Counted from the first letter of the stretch, positions 32,626 to 42,266 are shown. The stretch is DNA of 64,000 nt from Neisseriaceae bacterium CLB008 (GCA_041228285.1 CP166133.1:186001-250000); one strand, 5' to 3'. Notes: generated from the letters alone by a model not told the origin. Made by a program: numbers and translations.

Positions 32626-33522
32626 CTAGGCGGCCTCATGTTGGCGCAAAAAAGTCGCCAAGGCATCGGCAAAGGCCTGTGGCGCCTCCCATTGTAGCAT
32701 GTGGCCAGCCCCGGCAAGTTGTAGGCTGTGGGCGTTGGGGTAGCTGGCCAGGCGCTCGGCTAAGCTGTCTTTAATGGCGTTGAGGTAATGATTGTGCGGT
32801 ACCGTGTCGCCGTACAGTAATAAAGTGGGGCAGCTGATTTGCTGCCACAAAGCCTGGGCGTGGGCATAGTGGTAAGGCATGGGCGTGGTGTGCTTGTGCT
32901 TTTTGTCGGCGCGATAGACTAGCTGGCCGTCAGCGTTGGTGTGGGCCAGAGCATCGGCCACGAATAAAGCCTCGGCGTCGCCGAGTAAAGGGTTGCGCTG
33001 TTGCTGCTTGCGGGCTAAGTCTGCCAAGGTGGTGGGCGCAGGGTAGGGCTGTAGGGTGGCGTGCTCTTCTATGTAGTGGCGTAGCCGTATATGGGCTTTG
33101 TTGAGGTCGCCGTTGGGCACGCCAAAGCCTTCTGCAATGGTGAGGCTGCGGCAGGTTTCGGGCAGCGCGCCGACATACATTGAGGCCAACATGCCGCCCA
33201 GGCTGTGGCCGACGATGTGGATGGGCTCATCGTTAGGGCAGAGGTGTTGGCGCACTAAGTGTAGGTCGATCAACATGTGGCTGCGGTCGTAATAGCCAAA
33301 CGCCTGATGTTCACTCAGGCCAAAACCGCGCCAGTCTAAGGCGTAAATGTCCCATTCGGGCGGTAGGTGGTCGACTAAAAACTGAAAACTGGCGGAGGCA
33401 TCCATCCAGCCATGCAGCAGTAATAGCTTAGGCTTATTTGGGCGCGACCAGTGGCGAAGATGCAGTTTTAGGCCTTGAACGGGGAGGAAGGATGAGGTGC
33501 TGGGATAACGAGGGTTGTACAT
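32626..33522 (-). CDS. Alpha/beta hydrolase
   Basis: A 298-residue alpha/beta-hydrolase-fold protein. The HGWMDASAS oxyanion region, the nucleophile elbow GHSLGG (serine ~110), a likely acid in LLYGDTVP and the catalytic histidine in AGAGHMLQWE are all in order. It has a cap region between ~140 and 220. No signal peptide is seen. Substrates of such generic hydrolases cannot be inferred from sequence. It is divergent from dsbC. Confidence 0.85.
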   Translation of the reverse strand: MYNPRYPSTSSFLPVQGLKLHLRHWSRPNKPKLLLLHGWMDASASFQFLVDHLPPEWDIYALDWRGFGLSEHQAFGYYDRSHMLIDLHLVRQHLCPNDEPIHIVGHSLGGMLASMYVGALPETCRSLTIAEGFGVPNGDLNKAHIRLRHYIEEHATLQPYPAPTTLADLARKQQQRNPLLGDAEALFVADALAHTNADGQLVYRADKKHKHTTPMPYHYAHAQALWQQISCPTLLLYGDTVPHNHYLNAIKDSLAERLASYPNAHSLQLAGAGHMLQWEAPQAFADALATFLRQHEAA

Positions 33523-33727
33523 AAGACAATGACAATAAAGATTTATGATGCTTTGATTGTGGCGACATTGGGGGGTAGATGCAAGCTAAACTTTTAAGTG
33601 TAAGGGGAGTCATAAGTTAATATTTATGATGACGACACAAGGTGTTTGCACTTTTGGGCGAATACCGATAAGGTACGCAACATGATGCGCCGCGTGCGTA
33701 CAACCCTCTTTAGAACAAGGATGCTTT

Positions 33728-34480
33728 ATGAAGAAATTCACCACCAAAATGGCCATGATCGTTGCCGCACTGCCGCTTTTGGCCTGTGCACAACAGCCGG
33801 CCGGCGAACTGGATGCCGCCACGGCCAAAAAAATTAAGGCCAATATTGAAAAAGTATACGGTGAGCAAGGTCTAGAAGTGCTGTCTACGGCGGCGACCCC
33901 TATGGCTGGGCTGTATGAAGTGGTGGTGAGCGGTAATCAAATCGTGTACGTCGATAAAAACGCTGATTATTTATTAAGTGGTGACTTGGTCGACATTAAA
34001 GAACAGAAAAACCTCACCAGTGAACGTCAGCAAGCTTTGAATAAGATTGATTTTGGCGCCCTACCTTTTGATCAAGCGATTAAAGAGGTGCGCGGTAAGG
34101 GCACGCTACAGGTGGCGGTATTCTCCGACCCCTTATGCCCTTATTGCGTGAAGCTGGAGCATGAGTTTGCCAAAATGGACGACGTGACTATTTATACGTT
34201 TTTAATGCCCATTCTCAGCCTACACCCAGACGCACAGTCATTGTCTGAACAAATTTGGTGTAGCGAAGACAAAACCGCAACCTGGACCAGCTGGATGCGT
34301 CAGAGTAAAAAAATTCCTGCTGCGGCCAGCTGTGCCAACCCTGTGGCCCAAACCATGGAGCTGGGCGCCAAGCTTGGCTTTAACGGCACCCCAACCGTGG
34401 TGTTCCCTAATGGCAAAAGTCAGGCCGGCTATGCGCCGTATGAGCAGCTATTAGAGGCCATTAAAACCAATCAGAAATAA
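33728..34480 (+). CDS. dsbC: Thiol:disulfide isomerase DsbC, lipoprotein form
   Basis: DsbC rearranges wrong disulfides in the periplasm. The 250-residue precursor begins with a signal peptide ending in a lipobox LPLLAC (Cys 20), so the protein is predicted to be lipidated, as I recall for neisserial DsbC and unlike E. coli DsbC. An N-terminal dimerisation domain (VSGNQIVYVDKNADYLLSGDLVD) is followed by the thioredoxin domain with active site CPYC (Cys 137/140). A second cysteine pair (WCSED, SCANP) and the cis-proline loop GFNGTPTVVFPNG are intact. Its own promoter probably lies in the 200-bp divergent region. Confidence 0.94.
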   Translation: MKKFTTKMAMIVAALPLLACAQQPAGELDAATAKKIKANIEKVYGEQGLEVLSTAATPMAGLYEVVVSGNQIVYVDKNADYLLSGDLVDIKEQKNLTSERQQALNKIDFGALPFDQAIKEVRGKGTLQVAVFSDPLCPYCVKLEHEFAKMDDVTIYTFLMPILSLHPDAQSLSEQIWCSEDKTATWTSWMRQSKKIPAAASCANPVAQTMELGAKLGFNGTPTVVFPNGKSQAGYAPYEQLLEAIKTNQK

Positions 34481-34649
34481 TCAGCTTGACCGCGTGGTCG
34501 TCAACCATGATTGGGCGACGATCGCGTATTGGCTCTGGCATGGATGAATGGTTTTAGAGTAGACATTCGGTGACAAAGTCATGCAGAATCAGGGCGTCTG
34601 ATCGCCGTTGCGATCACCATTGTGCCCCGTGCACACCAAAGGAGCCAAT

Positions 34650-34913
34650 ATGAGTGAACTGATTAAAAAATTCGAACAAGCCCAAGCCGATGTGAAAAGT
34701 CTAGCGGAGCGTCCTGATAACAATAGTTTGTTGAAGCTGTACTCGTTCTACAAACAAGCCACTGAAGGCGACGTGAGCGGCGAAGCGCCAGGCATGTTTG
34801 ATTTGGTTGGCAAGCGCAAGCACGAAGCTTGGACCAAAATCAAAGGCATGAGCGCTGATGAGGCCATGCAAGGCTACATCGCCGAAGTTGAGCGCTTGTT
34901 TGAAGAAGACTAA
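34650..34913 (+). CDS. Acyl-CoA-binding protein
   Basis: An 87-residue ACBP. The four-helix family motifs are visible: FEQAQADVKSL, LLKLYSFYKQATEGD (the YxxYKQAT signature), APGMFDLVGKRKHEAW (KxxAW) and the final EVERLF. It binds medium and long acyl-CoA esters in the cytoplasm and buffers the pool. GGAG five bases before the ATG at 34650 fixes the start. ACBP is common in eukaryotes but scattered in bacteria. It ends at a strong terminator. Confidence 0.93.
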   Translation: MSELIKKFEQAQADVKSLAERPDNNSLLKLYSFYKQATEGDVSGEAPGMFDLVGKRKHEAWTKIKGMSADEAMQGYIAEVERLFEED

Positions 34914-34927
34914 TGATTGATTAAAAA

Positions 34928-34951
34928 AAGCCCCCGATGATTCGGGGGCTT
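34928..34951. terminator. Bidirectional terminator between ACBP and the histidine kinase gene
   Basis: Inverted repeat AAGCCCCCGA (34928-34937) and TCGGGGGCTT (34942-34951), flanked by A and T runs on both sides, between convergent genes. Confidence 0.9.
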
Positions 34952-34967
34952 TTTTGATGGGGCGAGG

Positions 34968-36365
34968 CTAGGGATTTTCTAGCGTCTCGGCTGCGGCAAT
35001 CAGCGGCAGCACCACGTGCATGGTAAAGCCTTTCGGCTTGAGGTTTTCGGCAGTGACGCTGCCGCCATGCTGTTCGATGATCTGCTTGGTGATCGACAGT
35101 CCTAGGCCGGTTCCCTTGATGTGCTGGGTGCTGGTGGCGCGATAAAAAGCGTCGAAAATTTTCGACAGTTGCTCGGGTGGAATGCCATCGCCCTGATCCA
35201 TGATGTTGACCAGGAGCCATTTAGCCGTTACCTGTAGCTGAATGTCGATGATGGAGTCTTCTGGCGCATAGGTACAGGCATTGCGAATGACGTTGTCAAA
35301 TGCTCGGTACAGCATGTCTTCATTGGCGTGGATGTAAATGGGTTCAGGATGCTTATGCCAATGAATGGTTTTTTTGTGGTGGACGGTGATGCTGTGGCAA
35401 TCGATGATGAGCTGGTCTAAAAACTCATTGAATTCGATGGGCTCTAAGGTAATTTTGGTGCTGCCGGTTTCAAGGCGCGACAGGGTTAAGAGTTCGGCGA
35501 TGAGGATGTCCATGCGCGTCAACTCTGCCTCGATGCGGGCCAGGTGTTTTTCATATTTTTCTGGCTGCTGTTGGGCTAAGCCTAAAAGCGCCTGTAGGCG
35601 CGCCAAAGGGGAGCGCATTTCGTGTGAAACGTGGTGCAATAGGTTTTGCTGCGACGTGACCAGTACCTGAAGACGATTGGCCATGTGGTCAAAGTCAGAG
35701 GCAAGGTCGGTTAGCTCGTCGTTGCGGCCGCGCATTTTTTCAGTGAGGCGAATTTTTAAATTGCCTTTGGCCAATTGGTCAAAGCCATCGTGCAGGGTAC
35801 GAATGGGCATGGCGATGTAGTGGGCCAAAGTAAAAGCCAAGAGTAGGCCTGCTGAAATGAGGCTCAATAAAATAATGGCTTCGTAGCGATTAGGTGAGGG
35901 CGGCAGGCCGGGAATTAAGGATGCTTGCTGCAGCGTGTCTTTTAACACCGCTTTGTTCCAGTCGCGGATGAAAAATAAATACTCTTCGCCCAAGTTGTCG
36001 TAGCTGAGGCGTGCCTCTTTGGCTTCGGGATTGCTCCGAGCCACGGCGACCGCATCCATGACCTGAGCCATGTCGATGGGGCGATCCAGAATATCGCGGT
36101 CGCTGTCGCCCTGAATGATGAATAAATTAGGGGCGATGCGGCCGTTTTGCCAATCCAGCAGCAGCTCTTTTAAGCCTTCTTCACCACGCTGATGAAACAC
36201 CGTCAGGCTGCTGCGTAAAAACGCCGCACTTTGGTTTCTTTGTTGGTCGCGATGGCTCTCTTGCAAGGATGCTTGGAAAAACCAAAACACCCCGCCCAGT
36301 ACCAGCGCGGCCAACATGATGACCATACAGAATATGGCGAAGATCTTGTAAAAGAGGCGATTCAT
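34968..36365 (-). CDS. Sensor histidine kinase, CpxA/MisS-like
   Basis: An inner-membrane two-component sensor of 465 residues. Helix 1 (about 8-30), a periplasmic domain (~31-160), helix 2 (~161-184), a HAMP linker, and the dimerisation box SHEMRSPLARLQ with phospho-acceptor His 248 follow in order. The ATPase domain has NVIRNACTYA (N box), DQGDGIPPEQ (G1) and GTGLGLSI (G2). The architecture and the H-box most resemble CpxA and neisserial MisS, which answer envelope stress. It lies 9 bp after its response regulator. The signal sensed is not known. Confidence 0.9.
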   Translation of the reverse strand: MNRLFYKIFAIFCMVIMLAALVLGGVFWFFQASLQESHRDQQRNQSAAFLRSSLTVFHQRGEEGLKELLLDWQNGRIAPNLFIIQGDSDRDILDRPIDMAQVMDAVAVARSNPEAKEARLSYDNLGEEYLFFIRDWNKAVLKDTLQQASLIPGLPPSPNRYEAIILLSLISAGLLLAFTLAHYIAMPIRTLHDGFDQLAKGNLKIRLTEKMRGRNDELTDLASDFDHMANRLQVLVTSQQNLLHHVSHEMRSPLARLQALLGLAQQQPEKYEKHLARIEAELTRMDILIAELLTLSRLETGSTKITLEPIEFNEFLDQLIIDCHSITVHHKKTIHWHKHPEPIYIHANEDMLYRAFDNVIRNACTYAPEDSIIDIQLQVTAKWLLVNIMDQGDGIPPEQLSKIFDAFYRATSTQHIKGTGLGLSITKQIIEQHGGSVTAENLKPKGFTMHVVLPLIAAAETLENP

Positions 36366-36374
36366 GGGCGTGGT

Positions 36375-37052
36375 TTAGTTTTTGGTGAATAAGTAACCAA
36401 GGCCGCGGATGGTTTGAATTAACGTAGGGTCACCAATTTTTTGCCGAATGCTGGAAATGTGCACGTCAATGCTGCGGTCGAATTTGGCCAGCTTGCGGTC
36501 TAGGCCTTCTTGCGACAGCATGTCTTTGCTCACTACCTGACCTGCGCGACGCAGCAGCACTTCCAAGAGGTTAAATTCGGTGCTGGTTAGGTCTAGCGGC
36601 ATGTCGCCAAGCTTGACCTGTCTGGTTTCTGGCGACAGGGTGATGTTGCTGACAGTCAAAACCGCATTGTTGTCTTGGCTGGCGTCCTGATTGCTGGAGC
36701 GGCGTAAAATGGCGTTGATGCGGGCCAATAGTTCGCGCGGTGTGCAGGGTTTCGGTACGTAGTCATCAGCGCCCATTTCTAGGCCAATGATGCGATCAAT
36801 GTCGTCGCCTTTGGCCGTCAACATGATGATGGGAATTTTGCTGTTTTGACGAATGATTTTTAAGGCATCTAAGCCGGTGAGCTTGGGCATCATCGAATCC
36901 AAAACGATCACGTCGTAGAGGCCAGAGGCGGCTTCTTTGACGCCGGCTTCGCCGTCATGGACGGCGTCCACGCTTAGGCCTTCAGCGGTTAAGTATTCGC
37001 TTAATAATTCGGTTAAGACAGTATCGTCATCAACGAGTAGGACACGATTCAT
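36375..37052 (-). CDS. OmpR-family response regulator, CpxR/MisR-like
   Basis: A 225-residue regulator with an N-terminal receiver domain (VDDDTVLTELL acidic pocket, phospho-acceptor Asp 52 in VIVLDSMMP, LTAKGDD, and the lysine in VPKPCTPREL). A C-terminal winged-helix domain ends in SIDVHISSIRQKIGD and TIRGLGYLF. AAAGGA precedes the ATG. With the adjacent kinase it forms a complete phosphorelay; CpxR/MisR are the closest groups I recognise. Confidence 0.93.
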   Translation of the reverse strand: MNRVLLVDDDTVLTELLSEYLTAEGLSVDAVHDGEAGVKEAASGLYDVIVLDSMMPKLTGLDALKIIRQNSKIPIIMLTAKGDDIDRIIGLEMGADDYVPKPCTPRELLARINAILRRSSNQDASQDNNAVLTVSNITLSPETRQVKLGDMPLDLTSTEFNLLEVLLRRAGQVVSKDMLSQEGLDRKLAKFDRSIDVHISSIRQKIGDPTLIQTIRGLGYLFTKN

Positions 37053-37224
37053 AATGGGTTCCTTTGGTCATGCTGATCCCGACTGATCCTTTTGGGTCAG
37101 AGTGTTGCTGAGGATCGTTGGTATTTTAAATTAACACTTAAATATTATAGGCATCATGTTGTTCGTGCAATCTATTCTGACTTATTCCGCATGAACCGGC
37201 ACCGGGATGAGGTTAATTCGTTCC

Positions 37225-38259
37225 CTAGTCGGTTTCGCTGCTTAAGCCAAAATGTAATTGCGACTTAGGCGTCGCCATACGGCCGCGTGGCGTGCGCTGT
37301 AAAAACCCTTGTTGAATCAAGAAGGGTTCAATCACGTCTTCAATGGTGTCGGTCGACTCGCCAATGGCTGCGGCGACGTTGTCTAGGCCCACCGGGCCAC
37401 CGCCAAACTTAAACAGCACCGCTTCTAGAAATTTACGGTCCATGACGTCTAGCCCTACGGGGTCTACGTCGAGCATTTGTAAGGCGGCATCGGCGACCTT
37501 GGCATCAATGGCGCCATCGTGCTTGACCTCAGCATAGTCGCGTACGCGGCGCAGCAGGCGATTGGCAATGCGTGGCGTGCCGCGGCTGCGGGTGGCAATT
37601 TCCCAAGCGCCGGCTTCGGCGAGGTCCAGTTCCAGTAATTGGGCTGAACGGCTCACGATGGTGGCTAACTCATCGGCATTGTAAAACTCTAGCCGCGACA
37701 CGATGCCAAAGCGATCGCGTAGGGGGTTAGTCAACATGCCGGCACGGGTAGTTGCACCGACTAATGTAAAAGGAGGTAAATCAATTTTCACCGATCGGGC
37801 CGCAGGGCCTTCGCCAATCATAATATCTAGCTGATAGTCTTCTAAGGCTGGGTATAAGATTTCTTCAACCACAGGGCTGAGCCGGTGGATTTCGTCGATG
37901 AATAAGACGTCGTGGGGGTCAAGATTGGTCAATAGCGCCGCCAAATCGCCGGCTCGCTCCAGTACAGGGCCAGAGGTTTGACGTAGATTAACCCCTAGCT
38001 CACGCGCAATGATGTGGGCAAGCGTGGTTTTGCCTAGGCCAGGTGGCCCAAACAAGAGGGTGTGGTCTAGGGCTTCGCCGCGTTTTTTGGCGGCCTGAAT
38101 GAAGATCTCCAGTTGCTCACGCGCTTTTGTCTGGCCGATGTATTCATCCAGCATTTTAGGGCGTAAGGCGCGTTCCAAAGCTTCTTCTTGCTTGGAAATG
38201 CTTTGCATGGCGACCAAGCGTTCGGGCGCACCACCAATGAGGTTGTCTGTTTCTAGCAT
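37225..38259 (-). CDS. ruvB: Holliday junction branch-migration helicase RuvB
   Basis: The AAA+ motor that drives branch migration with RuvA. The 344-residue protein has Walker [10 protein letters not shown] (~71-79), Walker B LFIDEIHR, sensor 1 in LVGATTRAG, and the arginine finger region PLRDRFG. The C-terminal winged helix ends with LQRTPRGR. The length is standard. No ruvA or ruvC is adjacent, as is common in this lineage. Confidence 0.97.
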   Translation of the reverse strand: MLETDNLIGGAPERLVAMQSISKQEEALERALRPKMLDEYIGQTKAREQLEIFIQAAKKRGEALDHTLLFGPPGLGKTTLAHIIARELGVNLRQTSGPVLERAGDLAALLTNLDPHDVLFIDEIHRLSPVVEEILYPALEDYQLDIMIGEGPAARSVKIDLPPFTLVGATTRAGMLTNPLRDRFGIVSRLEFYNADELATIVSRSAQLLELDLAEAGAWEIATRSRGTPRIANRLLRRVRDYAEVKHDGAIDAKVADAALQMLDVDPVGLDVMDRKFLEAVLFKFGGGPVGLDNVAAAIGESTDTIEDVIEPFLIQQGFLQRTPRGRMATPKSQLHFGLSSETD

Positions 38260-38352
38260 AGTGTGACCATCTTCAGAATCAAGCGATTAATTTTCGCACA
38301 TATTATAAGGTTCGTGCGGTTTATTCTTATGGGATGCCGTTAAGGATACAGT

Positions 38353-38376
38353 AAAGGCTGCCCTTGGGCAGCCTTT
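38353..38376. terminator. Hairpin downstream of erpA, possible weak terminator
   Basis: Inverted repeat AAAGGCTGCCC/GGGCAGCCTTT (38353-38363, 38366-38376) about 20 bp after the erpA stop. The minus-strand T-run is short (TTTACTG), so termination may be inefficient. Confidence 0.6.
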
Positions 38377-38396
38377 TGGGGTCATCGATGGTGCGA

Positions 38397-38747
38397 TTAA
38401 ACCGAGAAAGAAGACCCACAGCCACAGGTTGTGGTGGCGTTAGGGTTACGGATCACAAACTGTGAGCCGTGTAGGCCTTCGGTGTAGTCGATCTCAGCGC
38501 CCACCAAATATTGGTAGCTCATGGGATCAACCAAGAAGGTGAGGCCATCTTTTTCAATTTCAAAGTCATCGTCGTTGACGATTTCGTCAAAGGTAAAGCC
38601 GTATTGGAAGCCAGAGCAACCGCCACCGTTTACGAATACGCGTAATTTTAGGTCGGGGTTGTTTTCTTCAGCAATCAGGTCTTGTACTTTGGTGCAGCAG
38701 CTCTCGGTAAATACGATAGGGCTGTCAACGGTCGCGGTATCAGTCAT
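38397..38747 (-). CDS. erpA: Iron-sulfur cluster insertion protein ErpA
   Basis: A-type Fe-S carrier of 116 residues. The three conserved cysteines are in GGGCSGFQY (Cys 44) and TTCGCGSSF (Cys 108, 110). The acidic extension and [15 protein letters not shown] strand fit ErpA better than IscA. It delivers clusters to apo-enzymes. It lies 59 bp downstream of argC, an arrangement I recall from Neisseria, and is probably co-transcribed. Confidence 0.95.
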   Translation of the reverse strand: MTDTATVDSPIVFTESCCTKVQDLIAEENNPDLKLRVFVNGGGCSGFQYGFTFDEIVNDDDFEIEKDGLTFLVDPMSYQYLVGAEIDYTEGLHGSQFVIRNPNATTTCGCGSSFSV

Positions 38748-38806
38748 GTGTGTGCTCCTTCATTAGTTTTAATGATTGTAGTCTCTTTTGCGCTGAAAAG
38801 CGACTA

Positions 38807-39850
38807 TTAAGGCAATAGAGGCATGATTTCTAAACCGGTTTTGGGTGATAACCCTAACATTAAATTCATGTTTTGGACGGCTTGGCCCGCGGCGCCCTTC
38901 ATTAGATTGTCGATTACCGACAGGATAATATAAGTGTTGCTTTCTGGTGCTTTTTGAATGCTGATGCGGCACAGGTTGGCGCCGCGCACCGAACGGGTTT
39001 CTGGACAGCTGCCGCTGGGCAGAACGTCGACAAAGGCCTGGTTGGCGTAATGCTGCTCATACAGGGCCTGTACGTCTAGATCTGGGTTGTGTAGGGTCAC
39101 GTATAGGGTGGCGTGCATGCCGCGAATCAGAGGGGTCAGGTGGGGCACAAATACCAAATTAGCCTGTTGATAGGTGATGTTGGTAATGGTTTGCTTGATT
39201 TCGGGCAGATGGCGGTGACCGCCTACGGCATAGGCTTTAAAGTTATCGCCGGCTTCACACAATAAAGAGCCAATGGCGGCTTTGCGCCCTGAGCCTGATA
39301 CCCCAGACTTACAGTCGGCAATCAACGGCTGGGCCAGATCAATGGCGCTGCTTTGCAATAGCGGCAATAGGCCTAAAGTAACGGCGGTGGGGTAGCAGCC
39401 GGGGTTGGCAATCAGCTGAGCTTGGCTAATGGCTTCGTGGTTCAGCTCGCTTAAGCCATACACGGCTTTTTTTACCCAGTCTGGGCTCGCGTGTTTGAGG
39501 CCATACCACTGCTCCCAAGTAGGGATGTCTTGTAGGCGATAGTCAGCAGACAGGTCGATGACCTTAATGCCTTTGGCCAATAGTGCCGGGGCCTCATTCA
39601 TGGCCACGCCGTTGGGGGTGGCGAAAAACACCACGTCGCATTCATCTAAAGGCGCTTCGTCGGGGGCGCTAAAGGCCAAGTCATACACACCACGCAGGCT
39701 GGGGAAAAGCTCGGCAACCTGTTTGCCGGCCTCTTGTCGACTGGTTACGCAGGTAACCTTGGCCTGAGGATGGCCAGCCAATAAACGCAATAATTCCACT
39801 CCGGTGTAGCCTGTGGCGCCGATGATGCCAATTTTGTATTCAGTGTTCAT
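38807..39850 (-). CDS. argC: N-acetyl-gamma-glutamyl-phosphate reductase
   Basis: NADPH-dependent third step of arginine biosynthesis. The 347-residue protein has the nucleotide-binding [17 protein letters not shown], the family motif IDLSADYRL, and the catalytic cysteine in NPGCYPT (Cys 152); [15 protein letters not shown] carries the conserved histidine/arginine region. It is type 1 by length. It is divergent from the TetR regulator; no ARG box was recognised upstream. Confidence 0.96.
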   Translation of the reverse strand: MNTEYKIGIIGATGYTGVELLRLLAGHPQAKVTCVTSRQEAGKQVAELFPSLRGVYDLAFSAPDEAPLDECDVVFFATPNGVAMNEAPALLAKGIKVIDLSADYRLQDIPTWEQWYGLKHASPDWVKKAVYGLSELNHEAISQAQLIANPGCYPTAVTLGLLPLLQSSAIDLAQPLIADCKSGVSGSGRKAAIGSLLCEAGDNFKAYAVGGHRHLPEIKQTITNITYQQANLVFVPHLTPLIRGMHATLYVTLHNPDLDVQALYEQHYANQAFVDVLPSGSCPETRSVRGANLCRISIQKAPESNTYIILSVIDNLMKGAAGQAVQNMNLMLGLSPKTGLEIMPLLP

Positions 39851-39990
39851 GGTGTATTTGGTTGTGATTGATTCAGAGAATGGATCAGTCTAACGTGAAA
39901 CTGCAGGCTTTCCAAGCCTTAAGGGCTGGGGGCGAGGAGATGGGTGATGGTATTGTGGTTCGGTTGGCCTTTATGGGGATGAATAAATAT

Positions 39991-40004
39991 GGACCGATCG
40001 GTCC
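39991..40004. promoter_or_regulatory. TetR-type operator 1 (autoregulatory)
   Basis: A perfect 14-bp palindrome GGACCGATCGGTCC. On the plus strand it overlaps a plausible -35 (TGGACC, 39990-39995) and spacer of a promoter whose -10 is TATACT (40013-40018), so a bound repressor would block transcription of the tetR gene. A near-identical site lies before the next gene. Confidence 0.7.
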
Positions 40005-40054
40005 GTAATGTTTATACTGATTGTTTGAGCATGATGGGTAAGGGTAGGGCAAGG

Positions 40055-40633
40055 ATGGCAAGACCACAGATGTTTGATCGCTCGGCAGTGTTACATCAGG
40101 CGATGGCCGTGTTTTGGCGCAAAGGATATGAAGCCACTACGATGGTTGATCTATTGGCGGCGACAGGTTTAAGTAAAAGCAGCCTTTATGCTGCGTTTGG
40201 CAACAAGAAACAGCTTTTCTTAGCCGCCTTCGATGCGTATCGAGCCATTCGGGCGGTGCAGATGCAGCGCCTTTTGGCTCAAGGTTCGGCCCGAGAGGCG
40301 ATTGCGGATTTTTTCCGTTTGATTATTGCCGATGCGGGGGCGCTGGACTATATAGATGGTTGCATGAGCATTAATGAGGCCGTTGAAATGGCCCCGCATG
40401 ATGCCGATATTCGGCAGCGGGTTCAGCTAGACTTTGAGCGCATTGAACAAGCCCTTCTGGTGGCGATTCAGCGTGGGCAGGCGGAGGGTTCTGTGAATCA
40501 ACACAAAAGTGCTGAAGAATTAAGCCAGCTGTTGTTATTAGCTTTTCCTGGGTTGCAGGTGATGGTCAGAGCGGGTTGTTCTGCACCGAAGCTCAATGCC
40601 ACCTTGACCATGTTGTTGGCGCATTTGGATTGA
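40055..40633 (+). CDS. TetR/AcrR family transcriptional regulator
   Basis: A 192-residue regulator. The N-terminal helix-turn-helix domain is clear: AMAVFWRKGYEATTMVDLLAATGLSKSSLYAAFGNKKQLFLAA, given here only as its boundaries, residues ~16-58, with key motifs KGYEATTM and SSLYAAFGNK. The C-terminal ligand-binding domain is helical and unassigned. The start MARPQMFD at 40055 fits the family; an upstream frame reaching into the operator is disregarded. It is flanked by two copies of a GGACC-RATC-GGTCC type palindrome, so it very likely represses itself and the downstream metallo-hydrolase. The inducer is unknown. Confidence 0.9.
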   Translation: MARPQMFDRSAVLHQAMAVFWRKGYEATTMVDLLAATGLSKSSLYAAFGNKKQLFLAAFDAYRAIRAVQMQRLLAQGSAREAIADFFRLIIADAGALDYIDGCMSINEAVEMAPHDADIRQRVQLDFERIEQALLVAIQRGQAEGSVNQHKSAEELSQLLLLAFPGLQVMVRAGCSAPKLNATLTMLLAHLD

Positions 40634-40676
40634 GCAGCCAGGGTAGGTTGGGCCTATCTGATCATTTAATTATTTT

Positions 40677-40690
40677 GGACCAATCGGTCC
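40677..40690. promoter_or_regulatory. TetR-type operator 2, before the metallo-hydrolase gene
   Basis: GGACCAATCGGTCC differs from operator 1 at a single base and sits 38 bp upstream of the hydrolase ATG, 44 bp after the tetR stop. Flanking bases are also similar at the two sites (both are followed by TAATG). Confidence 0.65.
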
Positions 40691-40727
40691 TTAATGGGGT
40701 GAGACATTTATTAAAGGGGACACTATT

Positions 40728-41495
40728 ATGAACATTCAGCAAATACGTAATGCCACGCTGTTGCTTGAATATGGCGGCAGCCGTTTTTTGATCGATCCTA
40801 TGTTGGCAGAGCAGGCGCGTTACCCTGGGTTAGCAGGAACGGTGAACAGCCATCTGCCTTACCCAACCGTGCCGTTACCGGTGCCGTTGAGCGCCTTGTT
40901 GGCGGTGGATGCGGTGATTCTCACGCATACTCATCCCGACCATTGGGATGAGGTCGCCCAAGCGAGCATACCCAAAGCCTTGCCGGTGTATGTGCAACAT
41001 GAGGCCGATAAACGGCTGTTGCGCCAGCAAGGGTTTAGCAATATACGCTTATTGCGAGGAGCGGTGTTTCAAGGGGTGGCCTTGCATCAAACCTCGGGCC
41101 AGCACGGTGATGATGCGGCGCTAGGCGCCATTGGTGACATTTTAGGTGAGGTGTGCGGCGTGGTCTTTCAGCACCCGGCTGAACCAACGCTGTATTTGGC
41201 TGGCGACACCATTTGGCATCCTGACGTGGCCAATAGCCTTAGTCAGCATCGGCCTAAGGTGGTGATTCTGAATTGTGGGGACGCACAAGTCAGTGGCTTA
41301 GGGCGCATCATTATGGATCAAAACGATGTCTGGCAGGTTCATCAGGCAGCGCCTGAGGCCATCTTGATCGGGAGTCATATGGAGGCCGTTAATCACGCCA
41401 TGCTTAGCCGATCAGCCTTGCGCGCGTTTGCATTAGAGAAGGGGTTTTCTGACCAGCTGTTGATTCCTGCAGACGGTGAGGTGTGTGCATTGTAG
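40728..41495 (+). CDS. MBL-fold metallo-hydrolase (UlaG-like)
   Basis: A 255-residue metallo-beta-lactamase-fold hydrolase. The metal motif is THTHPDHWD (HxHxDH), followed by a later aspartate in LAGDTIWH and a histidine in GSHMEAVNH. It begins with the NATLLLEYGGSRFLIDPML strand typical of the UlaG-like lactonase group. There is no signal peptide. AAGGGGA precedes the ATG. The TetR operator directly upstream suggests induction by a small ligand and a detoxification or lactonase role, which is inference only. Confidence 0.85.
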   Translation: MNIQQIRNATLLLEYGGSRFLIDPMLAEQARYPGLAGTVNSHLPYPTVPLPVPLSALLAVDAVILTHTHPDHWDEVAQASIPKALPVYVQHEADKRLLRQQGFSNIRLLRGAVFQGVALHQTSGQHGDDAALGAIGDILGEVCGVVFQHPAEPTLYLAGDTIWHPDVANSLSQHRPKVVILNCGDAQVSGLGRIIMDQNDVWQVHQAAPEAILIGSHMEAVNHAMLSRSALRAFALEKGFSDQLLIPADGEVCAL

Positions 41496-41589
41496 GCAGC
41501 GGGCAGTCACGCGCTTAGGTGACGCTGCTTAGGATGGAGCATCATCTTACGGTGCGCTCATTTAACCGATCCATCAAAACAGTTCTTGC

Positions 41590-41623
41590 AAAACAGCCCT
41601 TGGTTTTGGCCAAGGGCTGTTTT
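41590..41623. terminator. Bidirectional terminator between MBL hydrolase and LysE exporter
   Basis: A perfect 14-bp inverted repeat AAAACAGCCCTTGG (41590-41603) and CCAAGGGCTGTTTT (41610-41623) with a 6-nt loop, between convergent genes. Confidence 0.9.
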
Positions 41624-41648
41624 TAGAGCAGTACGCGAGAGCGTTTGC

Positions 41649-42266
41649 CTACTTAGAAAAAATCAGGTGGAGGCCAAAGGCCACAAATAAAGTGCCGGCC
41701 ACGCCATCAATCCATTTGGCCGCGCGTTGATAGCCTTTGCGAAACGCCGGTAGGGAGAAAATGGCCGCCACCATGCTGAACCAAATCAAGGTTTCAACGG
41801 CTACTAAGGCAAACACGCTCCAGCGGGCTGTAGCCGACATGTCGTCGCCGACAAAAAGCGAAAACACGCTGCCAAAATAAATAATGGCTTTGGGGTTGGC
41901 TAAATTGGTCAGCAAGCCCTTCATGAAAAGGTGTTTGCTGTGGCTTAGCGGTAGCTGAGTGGGCAGGTTAGCGATGCTGTGATTTTTGGCTGATTTAAGC
42001 AGCTGATAACCCAAATAGCTCAGATACAGACCACCAGCAATCATGATGCCTTGATGCAGCCAAGCCATTTTTTGCAAAATGAGGTGTAGGCCCAATAAGG
42101 CCACGCCTGACCAGATCACGACGCCGAGGCAAATGCCGAGAACGGCCTTCATGCCGTCGCGGCGAGAGCGGCTGGCGGCGACTTGAGACACAAAAAAGAA
42201 ATCAGGGCCTGGGGTCATGAGGGCGATGAAGTGGATGAGCGCTACGGTGCTTAAAAGGGCCAGCAT
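41649..42266 (-). CDS. LysE/RhtB family exporter
   Basis: A 205-residue inner-membrane protein with six helices. The family signature MTPGPDFFFVSQVAASRSRRDGM, here positions ~17-39 with key residues GPDF, is followed by LGICLGV and a second conserved stretch NLANPKAIIYFGSVF. Members export amino acids such as lysine, threonine or homoserine lactone; the substrate here is unknown. It is transcribed divergently from hpaR across a 305-bp spacer. Confidence 0.9.
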   Translation of the reverse strand: MLALLSTVALIHFIALMTPGPDFFFVSQVAASRSRRDGMKAVLGICLGVVIWSGVALLGLHLILQKMAWLHQGIMIAGGLYLSYLGYQLLKSAKNHSIANLPTQLPLSHSKHLFMKGLLTNLANPKAIIYFGSVFSLFVGDDMSATARWSVFALVAVETLIWFSMVAAIFSLPAFRKGYQRAAKWIDGVAGTLFVAFGLHLIFSK

